Source: Metellina segmentata
Lineage: Eukaryota; Arthropoda; Arachnida; Araneae; Tetragnathidae
NCBI GenBank assembly: GCA_947359465.1
Contig: OX375880.1
Coordinates: forward strand, 20,040,714-20,104,713
Direction of reading: 5' to 3'
DNA length: 64,000 bases
Of this stretch, positions 1 through 10,544 are shown in pieces. The position numbers and the translations under genes were made by a program. Each line of letters starts with the position of its first letter. Positions within the stretch are counted from its first letter, which is position 1. Below the pieces are notes generated by a model. It made no database searches and was not told where the DNA came from. It saw only the letters and a program-made list of their open reading frames with translations.

Positions 1-784
1 TGTTACCAAAACTCGATAACAAATAGCCTTTTCAATAGTCTTTCAAATAGCCACGTAAGATAATTATATATATAGATAACCAAATATCGACAAAATAACT
101 TGTAATATTAACGAAACATACCAACATCCTCAATATCTGCTCAATGCCAATTCATAATTTGGAATAGAAAACCAAATGGGGGGACTAGTAGGAATTAATC
201 TATGATTGGAATAACTTTCATACCATGGTCCTAAACATTTTCCGAACTGTGTGACAAAAGTCTTTATTTCGTTTAATTACAGTTAATGCGTGACTATCTA
301 ACAGAGCTATTCATAACTTATAAAACATTTTTTTACATAATTTTTAAATAATTTTTTTAAAACATGTTTTTTGTTATGAAAAGTAAATAGAAATTTTCCA
401 GTTGTCATTTTTGTAAGATATGCCAAACTATCATATCTACTACCATGGGAGAACACGATTTCAAATAGTTATTCGTAAAACAGAATTCATGAATAGAAGA
501 CAGTTCTACTCATGATTTGGTAAAAGCATTGTAAATTTGAAACTATTAATTTGAAAACATGTATTTATAGTCATGAAAATAAGAAAGAGCATTTTCAAAT
601 TACCGTTTTGAACACATATCGTCATGCTAATTAGCAAAACTCGTAACTCCATCATTAAAGTATAGCAGTTACGAGTTATGCTAATCAGTATGACGATATG
701 CCATAATACCATATCTGCTGTGATATCACGGCTAAACTTGGAATAATTTATAAAATAAAAAAAAGTCGGGGAGAAAGAGAGAGA
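1..784. other. AT-rich non-coding DNA with one long hairpin
   Basis: No coding region is supported. An imperfect inverted repeat lies at 615-647 and 668-700: 33-bp arms, 20-bp loop and about 3 mismatches, so the strand could form a long stem. A stray unit of the 37-bp repeat found further right (AAACAGAATTCATGAATAG) sits at about 478-514. Short duplicated stretches (GATATGCC...CATATCTRCT) occur at 417-446 and 694-722, which suggests old local duplication. Confidence 0.6.
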
Positions 785-1141
785 CAGTTCTTCTCATGAA
801 ACAGAATTCGTGAACAGAAGATTATTCTGATCATGAAACAGAGTTCGTGAACAGAAGAGAGTTCTAATGAAACGTAATTACGGAATAGATGACGGTTTTT
901 ATCATCAAACAGGATTCATGAACAGAAGACTGTTCTGCTCAAGAAAGCAGAATTCATGAACAGAAGACTGTTCTGCTCATGAAACAGAATTCATGAACTA
1001 AAGAAGGTTTTGATCATGAAACAGAATTCATGAACTGAAGAAGGTTGTGCTCATGGAACAAAATTAATGAACAGAAGACTGTTCTGATCATGAAACAGGA
1101 GTCCTAAACAGATGACGTTTCTGATCGTGAAACAGAATTTA
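785..1141. repeat. 37-bp minisatellite
   Basis: About nine to ten imperfect copies of a 37-bp unit that begins CATGAAACAGAATTCATGAA and continues with CAGAAGACTGTTCTGCT. Units drift by substitutions and 1-2 bp indels. The array lies just downstream, in gene sense, of the transporter exon, so it is probably intronic. Confidence 0.85.
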
Positions 1142-1342
1142 TTTAGAGAACCATCAAGGTAGAGATATATATGGGCATACTAAAAACAGAATCATTGAAT
1201 AATGCATAATCAGGATCATTTAGGCTGAAATTTAAATACCTCGATGACTTCCTTGGGCATGCAACAAGGAATAGCATACCAATAATGAACTAGAATAATA
1301 TAAATAGATTCAATTGGAAGATACTTTAATATTCTAACTTAC

Positions 1343-1856
1343 CAGTTCTGGTGAAAGTCGCCTCTTTCCCGAAAGTTGACATCACAGTAATAAGCAACAA
1401 TCCGAAGCTGGCCTGAAGCCCTCCGGATATGATCTCCACCAGTATGGCACACACGCACACCACATATCCCCACCCACCTTCTGGATAGTAATGCTGCCGG
1501 ATAGTCGCCGCTTTGGGATCGTTGGGTGACAGGTTCAGACCCACGATGCCGCCATTGAACGGCAATTGGCTCTTGATGGCGACGTCAGCGTACTTGTGGC
1601 CGTCGTATCCGGGCACGCAGGACACGCTGGGGGCCTTCGTGAACTTGCCCCCGAGTTTGAGGCTCTCTTCGTTTGCCAGGCCCTGGCTCGTGTAGTACGG
1701 GCTGCGTGGGTCTGTGGACACGGCGGACTTGGAGCGATATTTTTTGCGGTACGGTTTGGTTGGGTCATCCGTCAACTGACCGGAAGACAAAGATGAGGAA
1801 GGTAAGTCCCAAGAGCAGTTGTTCTCCGGGATTGTGTCTGAGTCGGACTTTTCCAT
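1343..1856 (-). CDS. Monocarboxylate transporter-like (SLC16) protein, first coding exon
   Basis: This is the 5' coding exon of a major-facilitator transporter of the SLC16 type, which in other animals moves monocarboxylates or related solutes across membranes, often with protons. The ATG at 1856 has a strong context (A at -3, G at +4). Residues 1-120 form a polar, Ser/Pro/Lys-rich cytoplasmic tail. EGGWGY at 126-131 matches the SLC16 TM1 signature [DE]G[GS][WF][GA]W, with Y replacing the last W. Residues 130-160 form the first hydrophobic segment. Coding stops after residue 171 at a consensus donor (CTG|GTAAGT, intron from 1342), in phase 1. A pyrimidine-rich acceptor ending in CAG at 1876 precedes the ATG by 19 bases, so the exon is probably 1343-1875. 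The remaining membrane segments must lie left of the window. The N-terminal tail is longer than in classical MCT1-4. The substrate cannot be told from this exon. Confidence 0.85.
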
Positions 1857-1950
1857 TGTCCGGTTTTTCTCTAAACTGTATCAAAAAGTTCTGAACTGCT
1901 TTGTTAAGTAAGCTTGGAGGCCATTTTTACGAGCAAAATGGCGCGATGTT

Positions 1951-2609
1951 AGATATTCCGGAACACAATAACGTCAAACTTCAAAAACCATAGTTCCGCA
2001 AGACTTTGTGGAATTTGGGGACCTTTATTTCCATTCTGATAATGTTTCCATGTTGAACAGACTCACGGGAAGTAAAAAAGATGGCCAATAGAACAGTTCA
2101 ATTTCGAATAGAATTCTACTTTCAAGGGTCCATTTTAAATACAAGGTTTGTTGCAGATTTAATACTCAAATCACTGTACAGAATGACAATGAGGGAAATT
2201 GTATCAATTGCCTTCTTTATATTTAAAATTCACATGCATTCGTGAAAAATGGTAGCTTCGAATACTTTATTGTCTCAATGAATATTACGGAACACAACAA
2301 AGTCAGACTCTTCAAAAAGCATAGTTCCACAAAACTTCGTGAAATTTGGAAAAATTTATTTATATTCTGATATTGTTTCCATGTCAAATATATTTCCAGG
2401 AAATAGAAAAATGGCTCTCAGAACAGATCAGTTTAGAATGTAATTATATTTCAAGGGTTCCTTTTATGGATCAAGTTTGTTGCAGATTGAATAATTCAAA
2501 TCACTATACCCAATGACACTGATGGAAATGACACCATTTGCCTTCTTTATATTTAAAATTCACGTCATTCGTGGTAATGGTAGCTTCGAATATTCTATTG
2601 TCTCAATGA
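1951..2609. repeat. Tandem duplication, two 329-bp units
   Basis: Unit 1 (about 1953-2281) and unit 2 (about 2282-2609) align end to end. Both start ATATT-CGGAACACAA, share CATAGTTCC-CAA, TTTGTTGCAGATT and CCTTCTTTATATTTAAAATT, and end GTAGCTTCGAATA followed by GTCTCAATGA. Divergence is roughly a fifth of positions, so the event is old. It lies in the presumed first intron of the SLC16-like gene. No coding frame is preserved. Confidence 0.85.
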
Positions 2610-3512
2610 AATTCTCGGTTGAATCACCTAGGATGTGATTTCACTCACAGTGCTCTAGGAATAAATTACATTGTTCTCTTTGTTCTACTCACTCACTATG
2701 AAAAAGAATGAAAGTCGTTCTTTCTTTTTTGCTCAATGATAGTCCTCAACAAAATCTTTTCACATCTGTTCTAAAAAACCTTCTATGTTCCAAAAGGCTT
2801 TTTTTACTTCATTCAACGAAAATTTAAAATTAGATTATAAAAATTGCTTTTTTATGTTATTCGTTATTTACCTTCAAAATCGATTTATGTTCTTGACTAG
2901 AATTTTTTAACTTAAAAATCGATAGGAAGAAATAAATTACGCTTCGTATCAACCGTTATAGCGAAAAGAACAATTATGTATAAAAATCCATATCTCGTTC
3001 AGTTTTCATATTCATAAAGTCATTTTAAATTCTAATAAAAAATTTTACTGACTGGATTCATAGATAAAAAGTTTATGTTTCTTTACGAATATTTCAACCG
3101 TCACGTGGGCTCTAAAGTACATTTGTGAAAAATGGAGAACATTTCATTCGTATGAAAACAATCTAGTTCACTCATTTTCAATCCAGAACTCAAAATGCTT
3201 TAAGTAAACCATGCGAAAATCCAAGTTAGCACTTCCCAAACAAGCTTTTCATTCGAACACAACATGCTAGGCTATACGTAATAGCACCCAAATATTAAAT
3301 CGAATATGAAGAGTGGCATTGGCATTGTATTCGACTTCCAAACAACTAAAATTTAAAAGTTGTGTTTCATTTTCAGTCTGATGTTCTAGTAAATATACTC
3401 TACTATAAATATCTTTTCTGTTTAATTCAAAAAATGTTGCCAGATTTAGAACACTGAATATTTACAAAGGCTAACATCATCTAAAATAATTTATCTATAC
3501 AGAAGCTCGTAC
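2610..3512. other. Presumed intron, nothing recognised
   Basis: AT-rich DNA with no preserved frame, no tRNA-like boxes and no transposon ends that I can see. If the donor at 3512/3513 is used, this is the rest of the first intron of the SLC16-like gene. Confidence 0.4.
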
Positions 3513-3850
3513 CTGTAGCGACCTGAAACTTTAGAAAACAATTTCGCACAAGTTGCGTTGAATTCGTTAGAACACAAATTCGCACGAAGATTCGATCGAA
3601 ATAAAAATCCAATATTCACAAATTCTTTTTCCCGAACAACAGATTCCATTCGCACTGAACCGACGGAAGAACACAAACATTTGCCTCGTTGGGTTGTTCC
3701 AACCGAGCCAGAATGCAACAGCTAAGGCGAAGAGCAGCTGATCGTCTGCTGGCAGCCGCTCGCGATCGTCTGCAGCCGCGGTTTTTCGGAAGCCAAAGGG
3801 AAAACGCGATGGGCGGCAACTCTAGCGCGCCTGTCGGTTGACACGGTTCT
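3513..3850 (-). promoter_or_regulatory. Candidate 5' non-coding exon and promoter region of the SLC16-like gene
   Basis: Base composition rises sharply above the flanks from about 3650 to 3850, and the minus strand ends in a good splice donor, CTACAG|GTACGAG, with the intron starting at 3512. With the acceptor at 1876 this would form an untranslated first exon joined to the ATG exon. The short open frames here have no recognisable protein similarity and are not called as genes. There is no clear TATA box. Inferred from splice signals and composition only. Confidence 0.35.
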
Positions 3851-4653
3851 CGAATGGAACAAAAACAGCGATTTAAAGAATTCGTCGAAAAAGGCCGAGT
3901 TCCCCCCGAGGTTTGACAGCTCGATTCACTTCACTTCTTTTCTTCGATAGTTAATGAATAGGTAATAAGGAACGTTTTTCTTTCTGGCGAAATCCATTAA
4001 AGGAAGAATACTGACGACGATTCGTTTTCTTTTCTTTTTCTTTTTTGGAATCGATTGATTAAATTTAATCGATGGAATGGCAATTAGGATGAGCTATTAG
4101 ATAAGCCTTGTTTCATTTTTCTGGGCCGAATTATATGATTTCATTTATTTTTGTATTAACGTTCATACTAATTGATTTTTATAAGATAACACAACAAAGA
4201 TTATTGGTTGAGCTTTGTTAAGGTTTTGTTGTTTGAGGAACACAGGTTTAGTCACCTTTTTTAAATTTGTTGACAATACACAAACGAATACATCAGAAAA
4301 ATAAAATATGACAGATTGGAAAGGTTGTATTTATGGTTGCGTACACGATGGCTAATTAGATCGGCATATGCTATAAATAGTACCAACAGTCCTCCCATGG
4401 ATATCCTCTTTAAACGTCATTACGGATATAAAAAACCCAAATTAAGATTAAAATACCAGATCTTTTGGTTTAGTTATTCGAACTTTTTTAGTGTTATTTC
4501 TAGAGCTCGCACTATGGTCTATAATATGTATTTTTCTATAAAATAATATAAATTCTAAAATAATGATGAAACATAATTTAAAATATGGTTTTCATGAGTT
4601 TGATAACTTTTTTTAAATTTTATTAATGTCTTAACATTAGTTTTTAATTTCAG
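3851..4653. other. Non-coding, nothing recognised
   Basis: AT-rich sequence upstream of the candidate promoter. Short open frames look like chance. No repeat family was identified. Confidence 0.4.
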
Positions 4654-4704
4654 TAATTGGTAATTTTTAATTAACGTCGTACACGAGCAACACAACGGGT
4701 TATA
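4654..4704 (-). mobile_element. SINE 3'-end fragment
   Basis: Contains the SINE 3' signature read in reverse: AATTGGTAATTTTTAATTAACG, then CGTAC-CGAGCAACACAACGGG. Only about 50 bp remain. It lies just left of the hAT-like element at 4727. Confidence 0.75.
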
Positions 4705-4726
4705 TTAATTTCAGTGTAGTGCATAT

Positions 4727-5885
4727 TAGGGATGCTACATCGACAACAAAACATCAATGTTCAAAATTAAAGCATCGACGTTGAAAATTAAAACATCGAT
4801 GTTCAAAATTAAAGCATCGATGTTGATAATACATCGCCCAAAAACCACTTGTTTCTAAACATTAGTGTATTTAAACTCCCCCCCCCTCCCCATTTCTTAA
4901 AACTGGTTTGGTAACCTCAAACATTAATGTTCGCTGGGGCGGGGAGATTTAATTTGTCATTTGCTGTGTTTATTAATTTATAACTAAGACTTTTTTTAAC
5001 TGTCAAAACAAAGTAAAAAAAATAATTAGAACAATTAACAAATCTTTTATTTTTAAATTGAATAGTAAAAAAGAAAATAATATTTACAACAGTTTGACAT
5101 AGGTACTACTAATTATAAGTATATTAGGTACGTACATAACAATAATTATTGTTAGTTATTATTAATTATTTATCAAATTATGGGGGGGACATAACAAACG
5201 TATTTTTTATTTACTGTAAATAAAAAGTATTTGGGCCCATAGTTATTATATGCCCCAATATTCTTTTTCTACCAACTGTAAATAATAAAGTTTGTTAACT
5301 TTCTCCACCTTAAGCCTACTTCTTTTTTTCACGAACTATTCCACCAGTTAGGGAAAATCTCTTTCTGATGATACGAATGTCGTCATCAATGACAAATATT
5401 TAGTTGCACGGTTATTTCTCTTAATTTTTATTATGGTACTTTTTTCATTCAAAAATTAAACATCGACAACGTAGAAAATTCGACAATGTTAAAACATCGA
5501 AGTTAAACAAACATCGGTTCCAATAAATCGATGGTTAATACATCGATATTATTATAAAACATCGATGTTTTGAAAACATCGACATCGCATCCCTAATTCC
5601 AAGCGCTCGGATTGGTTGTTGGTTTGCCATTTCTCTCGTTGATGGGGGCACCATTCCCCCTTTTATCCTCGTCCTCTTAACACCCTTCACCCTTGGCCAC
5701 TTTGGTCTAAAAGTATGTTCAATTTACTGATTGTGAAAATTATGCTACTTGGTTAATTTTTATAATGCGGGTACTAAACATCAAGGGTAAACATTTATTT
5801 AAAAAAAACATCAGTTCCAATACATCGATGTTTTTTTATAAAACATCGATGTTTTGAAAACATCGACATAGATTTCGCATCCCTA
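4727..5885. mobile_element. Non-autonomous hAT-like element rich in ACATCGATGT palindromes
   Basis: Starts TAGGGATGC and ends GCATCCCTA, flanked by a perfect 8-bp target duplication GTGCATAT (4719-4726 and 5886-5893). TAGGG-type ends with 8-bp duplications fit the hAT superfamily. The interior has many copies of the palindrome ACATCGATGT or one-base variants but no transposase frame. A second GCATCCCTA end at about 5587-5595 suggests that a related element is nested inside, or an internal end duplication. Confidence 0.75.
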
Positions 5886-5954
5886 GTGCATATTAGCATA
5901 ATACGACGTTCAATGGAACTATTGAATTGAACCCAGAGTGTATCTGAAATAGAA

Positions 5955-6311
5955 ATGCGACATCGATGTTTTTAACATCGATGTATTGGAGTCGATGTTT
6001 TTACGTTGTCGATATTTTTTTTCAAATGAAAAGATTACCGTTATAAGAATTTTAAAAATAATCAAGTAGCATAATTTTCATAATCAGCAAATTGAACATA
6101 CTTTTAGACCAAAGTGGCCAAGAGTAAAGGGTCGGAAAAGTAGGATGCGACATCGATGTCAATGTTTTCAAAACATTGATGTTTTATAAAAAAACATCGA
6201 TGTGTTGGAGCCGATGTCGCATCACTAGTTGCTAAACCAGTTTTCAGAAATAGGGAGAGGGGGGGGGGGAGTTTAAATTTGCTGAATTTTAAAAACATCG
6301 ATTTCAGGAAC
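5955..6311. mobile_element. Fragmented ACATCGATGT-type hAT-like elements
   Basis: Starts ATGCGACATCGATG. It contains a compact palindromic unit at about 6144-6232 (GGATGCGACATCGATG to GATGTCGCATCACTA), then a G-homopolymer tract and another ACATCGAT motif. Clearly related to the element at 4727, but outer ends and target duplications are not resolved. Confidence 0.6.
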
Positions 6312-6454
6312 GAAAAGACGTTATGGAACGCTTAATTTCAAACTTTTCAAAAACAATGCATAGAAGTAACTGAGGAAAAACACGTATGCCATATGAAACA
6401 GTTATTGAACACCTCGTAAAATAAAAACCTTCTTATTATATCAGCTTCTCAGGT

Positions 6455-6582
6455 AATTTATCAACCCCGTACTGCAGCAACACAGCTGGCTATGGGCAAA
6501 AATTCGAGATCAATCCCGAAGGTAAAGATTCGAGGACAACACGTTATTTTGAACCACGGTCAGACGCAGATGACGAGTCTTG
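6455..6582 (-). mobile_element. Degenerate SINE 3' portion
   Basis: Carries diverged blocks of the SINE body in reverse: GCAACACAGCTGGCTAT, GATCAATCCCGAAGG, GAGGACAACACG and TTTTGAACCACGGTCAGA. It lacks the core and the tRNA head. Older than the neighbouring copy. Confidence 0.7.
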
Positions 6583-6605
6583 TCAAACAACTAACAATTT
6601 GATAG

Positions 6606-6932
6606 GTAATGGTAATTTTAGTTAACGTCGTACTAGAGCAACACAAGGGGCTATTGACGACGGTCCGGGATCAGTCCCTTGAGGGAAAGATCCGAGGACA
6701 ACACCTCGTAATTTTGAACCACGGTCAGATGACGGAGCAACACCTGAGCTGGCACCCCACTCTCCAAACGTCCACACCAACCCAACGTGAGGACTTTCAG
6801 CCACGACAGATTTAAGGTGCACCAGCCGCCTCTACACCATACGCTTACAAACATCCATGCCCGTACCCGGATTCGAACCAGGAACCTTCCGATCTAGAGG
6901 CTAACGCCTTAACCACTATACCGGTTGGTCGG
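6606..6932 (-). mobile_element. SINE-A, full length
   Basis: A complete tRNA-derived SINE in reverse orientation. In SINE sense: head CCGACCAACCGGTATAGTGG (A box), B box GGTTCGAATCC, central domain with GGTGCACCTTAAATCTGTCG, body, and a TTACCATTACC-type tail. A 13-bp target duplication AACAATTTGATAG flanks it (6593-6605 and 6936-6948), as expected for LINE-driven insertion. It encodes no protein; open frames within it are accidental. Confidence 0.92.
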
Positions 6933-7008
6933 CAAAACAATTTGATAGAATTTGAAAGTAATTTTGACAAATGAAGAGTTAAAATAAAAATATTACACAA
7001 ATATAACG

Positions 7009-7104
7009 TGCACTAGCCCCTTTGTTCACGATGGTCTTTGGTTGGATTCGAACTATCAACCTTCCTGTTGCTAATCCGTTATTTTTCCAACCGGGCTAGT
7101 GCGC
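7009..7104 (-). mobile_element. Solo SINE-B tRNA-like head
   Basis: In SINE sense it reads CTAGCCCGGTTGGAAAAATAACGG, with an A box (TAGCCCGGTTGG) and a B box (AGTTCGAATCC), then AACCAAAGACC and the start of GTGCAC, where it stops. The core and tail are missing. It lacks tRNA gene features such as a paired acceptor stem and a 3' T-tract. Confidence 0.75.
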
Positions 7105-7194
7105 CCCCCCCCCTACCTCAATCAGAAAATAGTTTTGCTTTGTGCACATAAACTACATTCGATATCCTTTACTACAGCCTTTCTGCATATTTTT

Positions 7195-7535
7195 GTAACA
7201 TCGATGTTTATACTTGTCGATGTTTTCACGTTGTCGATGTTTTGTTTTTAAATGAAAAAAGTACAGTTAAAAAATTGAAAAAATAACCAAGTAGCATAAT
7301 TTTTATAATCAGCAAATTGAACATACTTTTAGACCCAAATGGCCAAGGGTGAAGGGTCTGAAAAGTAGGGATGCGACATCAATGTCAATGTTTTCAAAAC
7401 ATTGATGTTTTATAAAAAACATCGATGTATTGGAGCCGATGTCGCATCGCTAGTTGCTAAACCAGTTTCAAGAAAAGGGGATAAAAGTTTAAATACACTG
7501 AATTTTAAGAACATCGATGGTTTTGGTGCGATGTT
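7195..7535. mobile_element. ACATCGATGT-type element fragments
   Basis: Subterminal palindromes at 7197 onward, then a compact palindromic unit at about 7365-7452 (TAGGGATGCGACATCAATG to GATGTCGCATCGCTA), then AAACCAGTTTCAAG and a further ACATCGATG. Closely parallels 5955-6311, so the two are probably copies of one decayed element. Confidence 0.6.
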
Positions 7536-7677
7536 ATTATCAATAGGGCAACTTTTTTGTTGCAGTAAAAATGGGAAGAGTTGCATTTATTTTTGATACA
7601 CTAAATTCTAAAATAAATTGTTTCAATTAAAATGAAATAGTAATTTCATATTAATTTATTTTAAGCAACATTTTAAA

Positions 7678-7742
7678 AAGTTGCAGATGGTTGCATTTAT
7701 GCAAAAAGTTGCATTTATGCAGAAAGTTGCATTTATGTTGCG
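7678..7742. repeat. Short tandem repeat, about 17-bp unit
   Basis: Three to four copies of AAAGTTGCATTTATGCA in AT-rich DNA between two palindrome-rich element fragments. Confidence 0.7.
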
Positions 7743-7854
7743 GTTATAACTCATTTACAATACACCCCATGTAAGAGGAATTTTGGTTTTAGTACTTTAC
7801 ATGAAGCGTAGAACGTGTGGGAAGAAAAGTTGATTTGCTGCAATAAGTTGCCCT

Positions 7855-8215
7855 AATTATCAAACATCGATGTTTTAATTTTTAATATCGAAGTTTCAAA
7901 ACATCAATGTTTTTCAAACGATGTATCATCACTACTTACAAAACCCGTTTAAAAAAATGGGGGAGGGGGGGGGAGTTTAAATAGACTGAATTTTTTAAAA
8001 AAATCGATGTTTTACTGTCGATGTATCATGTTTTAGTTTCTAAACCAGTTTTAAGAAATGGGGGGGGGAACGTTTAAATACACAGAATTTTGGTGGTACA
8101 CAGAATTTTGGTGGTACACAGAATTTTAAAAACATCGATGTTTTGGGGGCGATGTATTAACAACACCGCTGTTTCAAAACATCGATGTTTTGCTGTCGAT
8201 GTCGCATCACTAGTT
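7855..8215. mobile_element. ACATCGATGT-type element fragments
   Basis: A third cluster of the palindromic motif, with poly-G tracts followed by GTTTAAAT and ACTGAATTTT blocks repeated at about 7960 and 8060. A small direct repeat (GGTGGTACACAGAATTTT) occurs at about 8091-8125. Ends GATGTCGCATCACTAGTTG, as at 6232 and 7452. Confidence 0.6.
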
Positions 8216-8749
8216 GGATGTCCATTAGAAAAAGCACGTCTCATTCCCACAACTGTCATGACACCCGGGTGCCCGGCATGTCCTCATCTGGATGGTCATG
8301 CCGCCTTGTCACCACTTTCCCACATTACCGATTCCAACCACCGAGTTCACAGCTCTATCAGGCAGTCATTCGATTCGAGCCATTTGCAGTGCGAGCTTTC
8401 TGCCTTGAGAAGTGCCAGACGTAATTACACGTTTGTCAGAAACACACGGGATGGGTAATTACAGGTGTCATTGCGTCTGGTCTTCATCGACGAAACCCAT
8501 GTCTTATTCGGGAATTATTGCTGTATGGATTGGGCATTAATGGACGCATTGACAACCTTACGCCGCCAGCGGTGACCGGTGGTTATTGTTTTTAACGGTG
8601 CCCACACAAGACGAGATTCAATACCTGTTATCCAAGGAACAGGTGTTGAATCTCTTTGAACCCGATCTGAGGAATTCATCTCTTTGGTCCCTCTCAAAAT
8701 TATTTTTTCTCTCATTTTCCCCTCTTTAAGGTTGTCTGGATGAAGAGTT
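8216..8749. other. GC-richer unique DNA, nothing recognised
   Basis: Composition is higher in G+C than the surroundings and there are modest open frames on both strands, but I see no family motif, start context or splice pair that supports a gene. It may be an unrecognised repeat. Confidence 0.3.
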
Positions 8750-8838
8750 TCGAATCTTTCCCTTCGAGTTTGATCCCGGATCGTCGACAATAGCCCGCTG
8801 TGTTGCTATAGTGCGACGTTAATTAAAGTTCCTATCTG
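8750..8838 (+). mobile_element. SINE-B 3'-end fragment
   Basis: Matches the SINE 3' body in forward sense: TTGATCCCGGATCGTCGAC, AATAGCCCGCTGTGTTGCT and GTGCGACGTTAATTAAAGTTCC. The 5' half is absent. Confidence 0.8.
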
Positions 8839-9128
8839 GACCAAGCGTCTTGTCATTTGGGGTTGTCTCGATGAAGTGTTTCGAATATTGAAGTTCCAAA
8901 GAATGCAGTATGGAGCTTTCCATCTTGATGTTAAAATGCAGTTTAACTTCTGAAATGAAAGGATTTTTAAATCAGTATAAGATGTAGTCGCTCTTATTCA
9001 TTTGAAAAACAACTTTAAGCTGAAGAGCTGTTTCTAAAAGAGTTACAAAACTAATTGTAGTTTGAAAAGAGTCAAACAGTGATATCTGCTAGAAAATATA
9101 TTTAATCCATTTCTAATCATATAATTGA
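8839..9128. other. Unique AT-rich DNA
   Basis: No feature recognised. It ends at the insertion point of the Helitron that starts at 9129. Confidence 0.4.
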
Positions 9129-9848
9129 CTAGCCACTGCGTGGCCAGCACGGCGTTGCCCGTGACAGTTCTTTTCGTGGGGTCAGGTGTGACTACCGCTC
9201 GCTAACCCCCAGTGATTGCTACAAATTCCCATAAGAATTCGTAGCCTATTGGATAACAGCCCGTGGTGTTGGTTTGCTTCGCAAACTAAATGGAAATGTG
9301 TTGCCTTTTGGAATGAATTCCCTGCGAATTCCAATTTGGTTTGCTTCACAAACCATATTATGAATATCATGAATTATGGTTTGCTACGCAAATTGGATAA
9401 CAACCATGACGGAGTTGCCCGTGGTTCCAAATAGAAATTCGGCGTGATGTCACAATCTCTTACGAAAATATTAATATTTAATTGAAAAATTAATTATTAA
9501 AAAAAATCACAATGGTGTCCAATTTTCCGCAGATTTCAAATACGTTTAAATTTTCGATATATCTTCAACGATCCTGATTTTGCAAAAAAGAATTAAATAA
9601 TGCCAGCCAAAAAAAAATGTTTTTTTAATGTTTGTTGAAATCGTAAGAGGGTAGGAAATGAAATCTGTTCATTTTTAGAACACGAATGTTTGCGTGACGC
9701 CACATTTTCTTGCAAAGAAATAAGATATTCAATTAAAAATATTTATATTTTTGAAGAAAATCATATTTTTTTGGGTATTGATCTAATGTGTAAGTTTCCT
9801 CAGATTTCCAATCTGTTGAAATGTTTACTCTATCTTTAACGGCCTAGG

Positions 9849-10171
9849 CAATTGGTAATTTTGAATTAATGTTGTACTAGAGCAACATAATGGGTTATTG
9901 ACGACGGTCCGGGATCAATCCCTTAAGGAAGATATCCGAGGACAACGCCTCGTAATTTTGAACCACGATCAGATGACGAGGCAAAACCTGAGCCGGCACC
10001 CCCACTCGTCAAACTTGCACATCAACCCAACGACTTTCGGCCATGACAGATTTAAGGTGCACCAGCCGCCGTCTACCATATGCTTACAAACATCCATGCA
10101 CTGACTCGGATTAGAACCAGGAACCTTCCAATCTAGAGGTTAACAACTTAACCACCAGACCGGTTGGTCGG
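9849..10171 (-). mobile_element. SINE-A with extra 5' sequence, inside a Helitron
   Basis: Nearly full-length SINE-A in reverse, with B box and GACCAACCGGTCTGGTGG-type A box. The 13-bp target duplication TTAACGGCCTAGG is at 9836-9848 and 10217-10229. The right copy lies 45 bp beyond the SINE head, so about 45 bp of AT-rich sequence was inserted together with the SINE at its 5' end. The duplicated target is Helitron sequence, which dates the SINE as younger than the Helitron copy. Confidence 0.9.
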
Positions 10172-10544
10172 CGAAAATGGAGTATGAATTTGAAAATATT
10201 GAAATATTTTTATAAGTTAACGGCCTAGGAGATAGAAAAAAAGGACTACATAACTTTAGTTAAAACTTTGTTTTTTATCGTCTGCTGGAAAATAATTACT
10301 CCGCGCAAAACGAAAACGGAAAAAATAAATTTAGAATATGATCTGTTATGCTGTTGCCATTCCAAAAAAAACGATAATAATTAAATTTCATTAAATTCAT
10401 TTTGAAATGTTCTAGATTGAATTTTAAAATTCGTCGCGACCCTAAAATTCTAAAAAATTTGAACTACCAGTGGGCCAAATCCCATTACTTTGCCATAGAT
10501 TCGTCCGGACTTAGCGTGCAAGAAACAAACACTTCCTTTTATAA

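Noticed and set aside
8090..8458. 122-codon plus-strand frame
   Set aside because: Its first third is palindrome-rich transposon DNA. The rest has no known motif.
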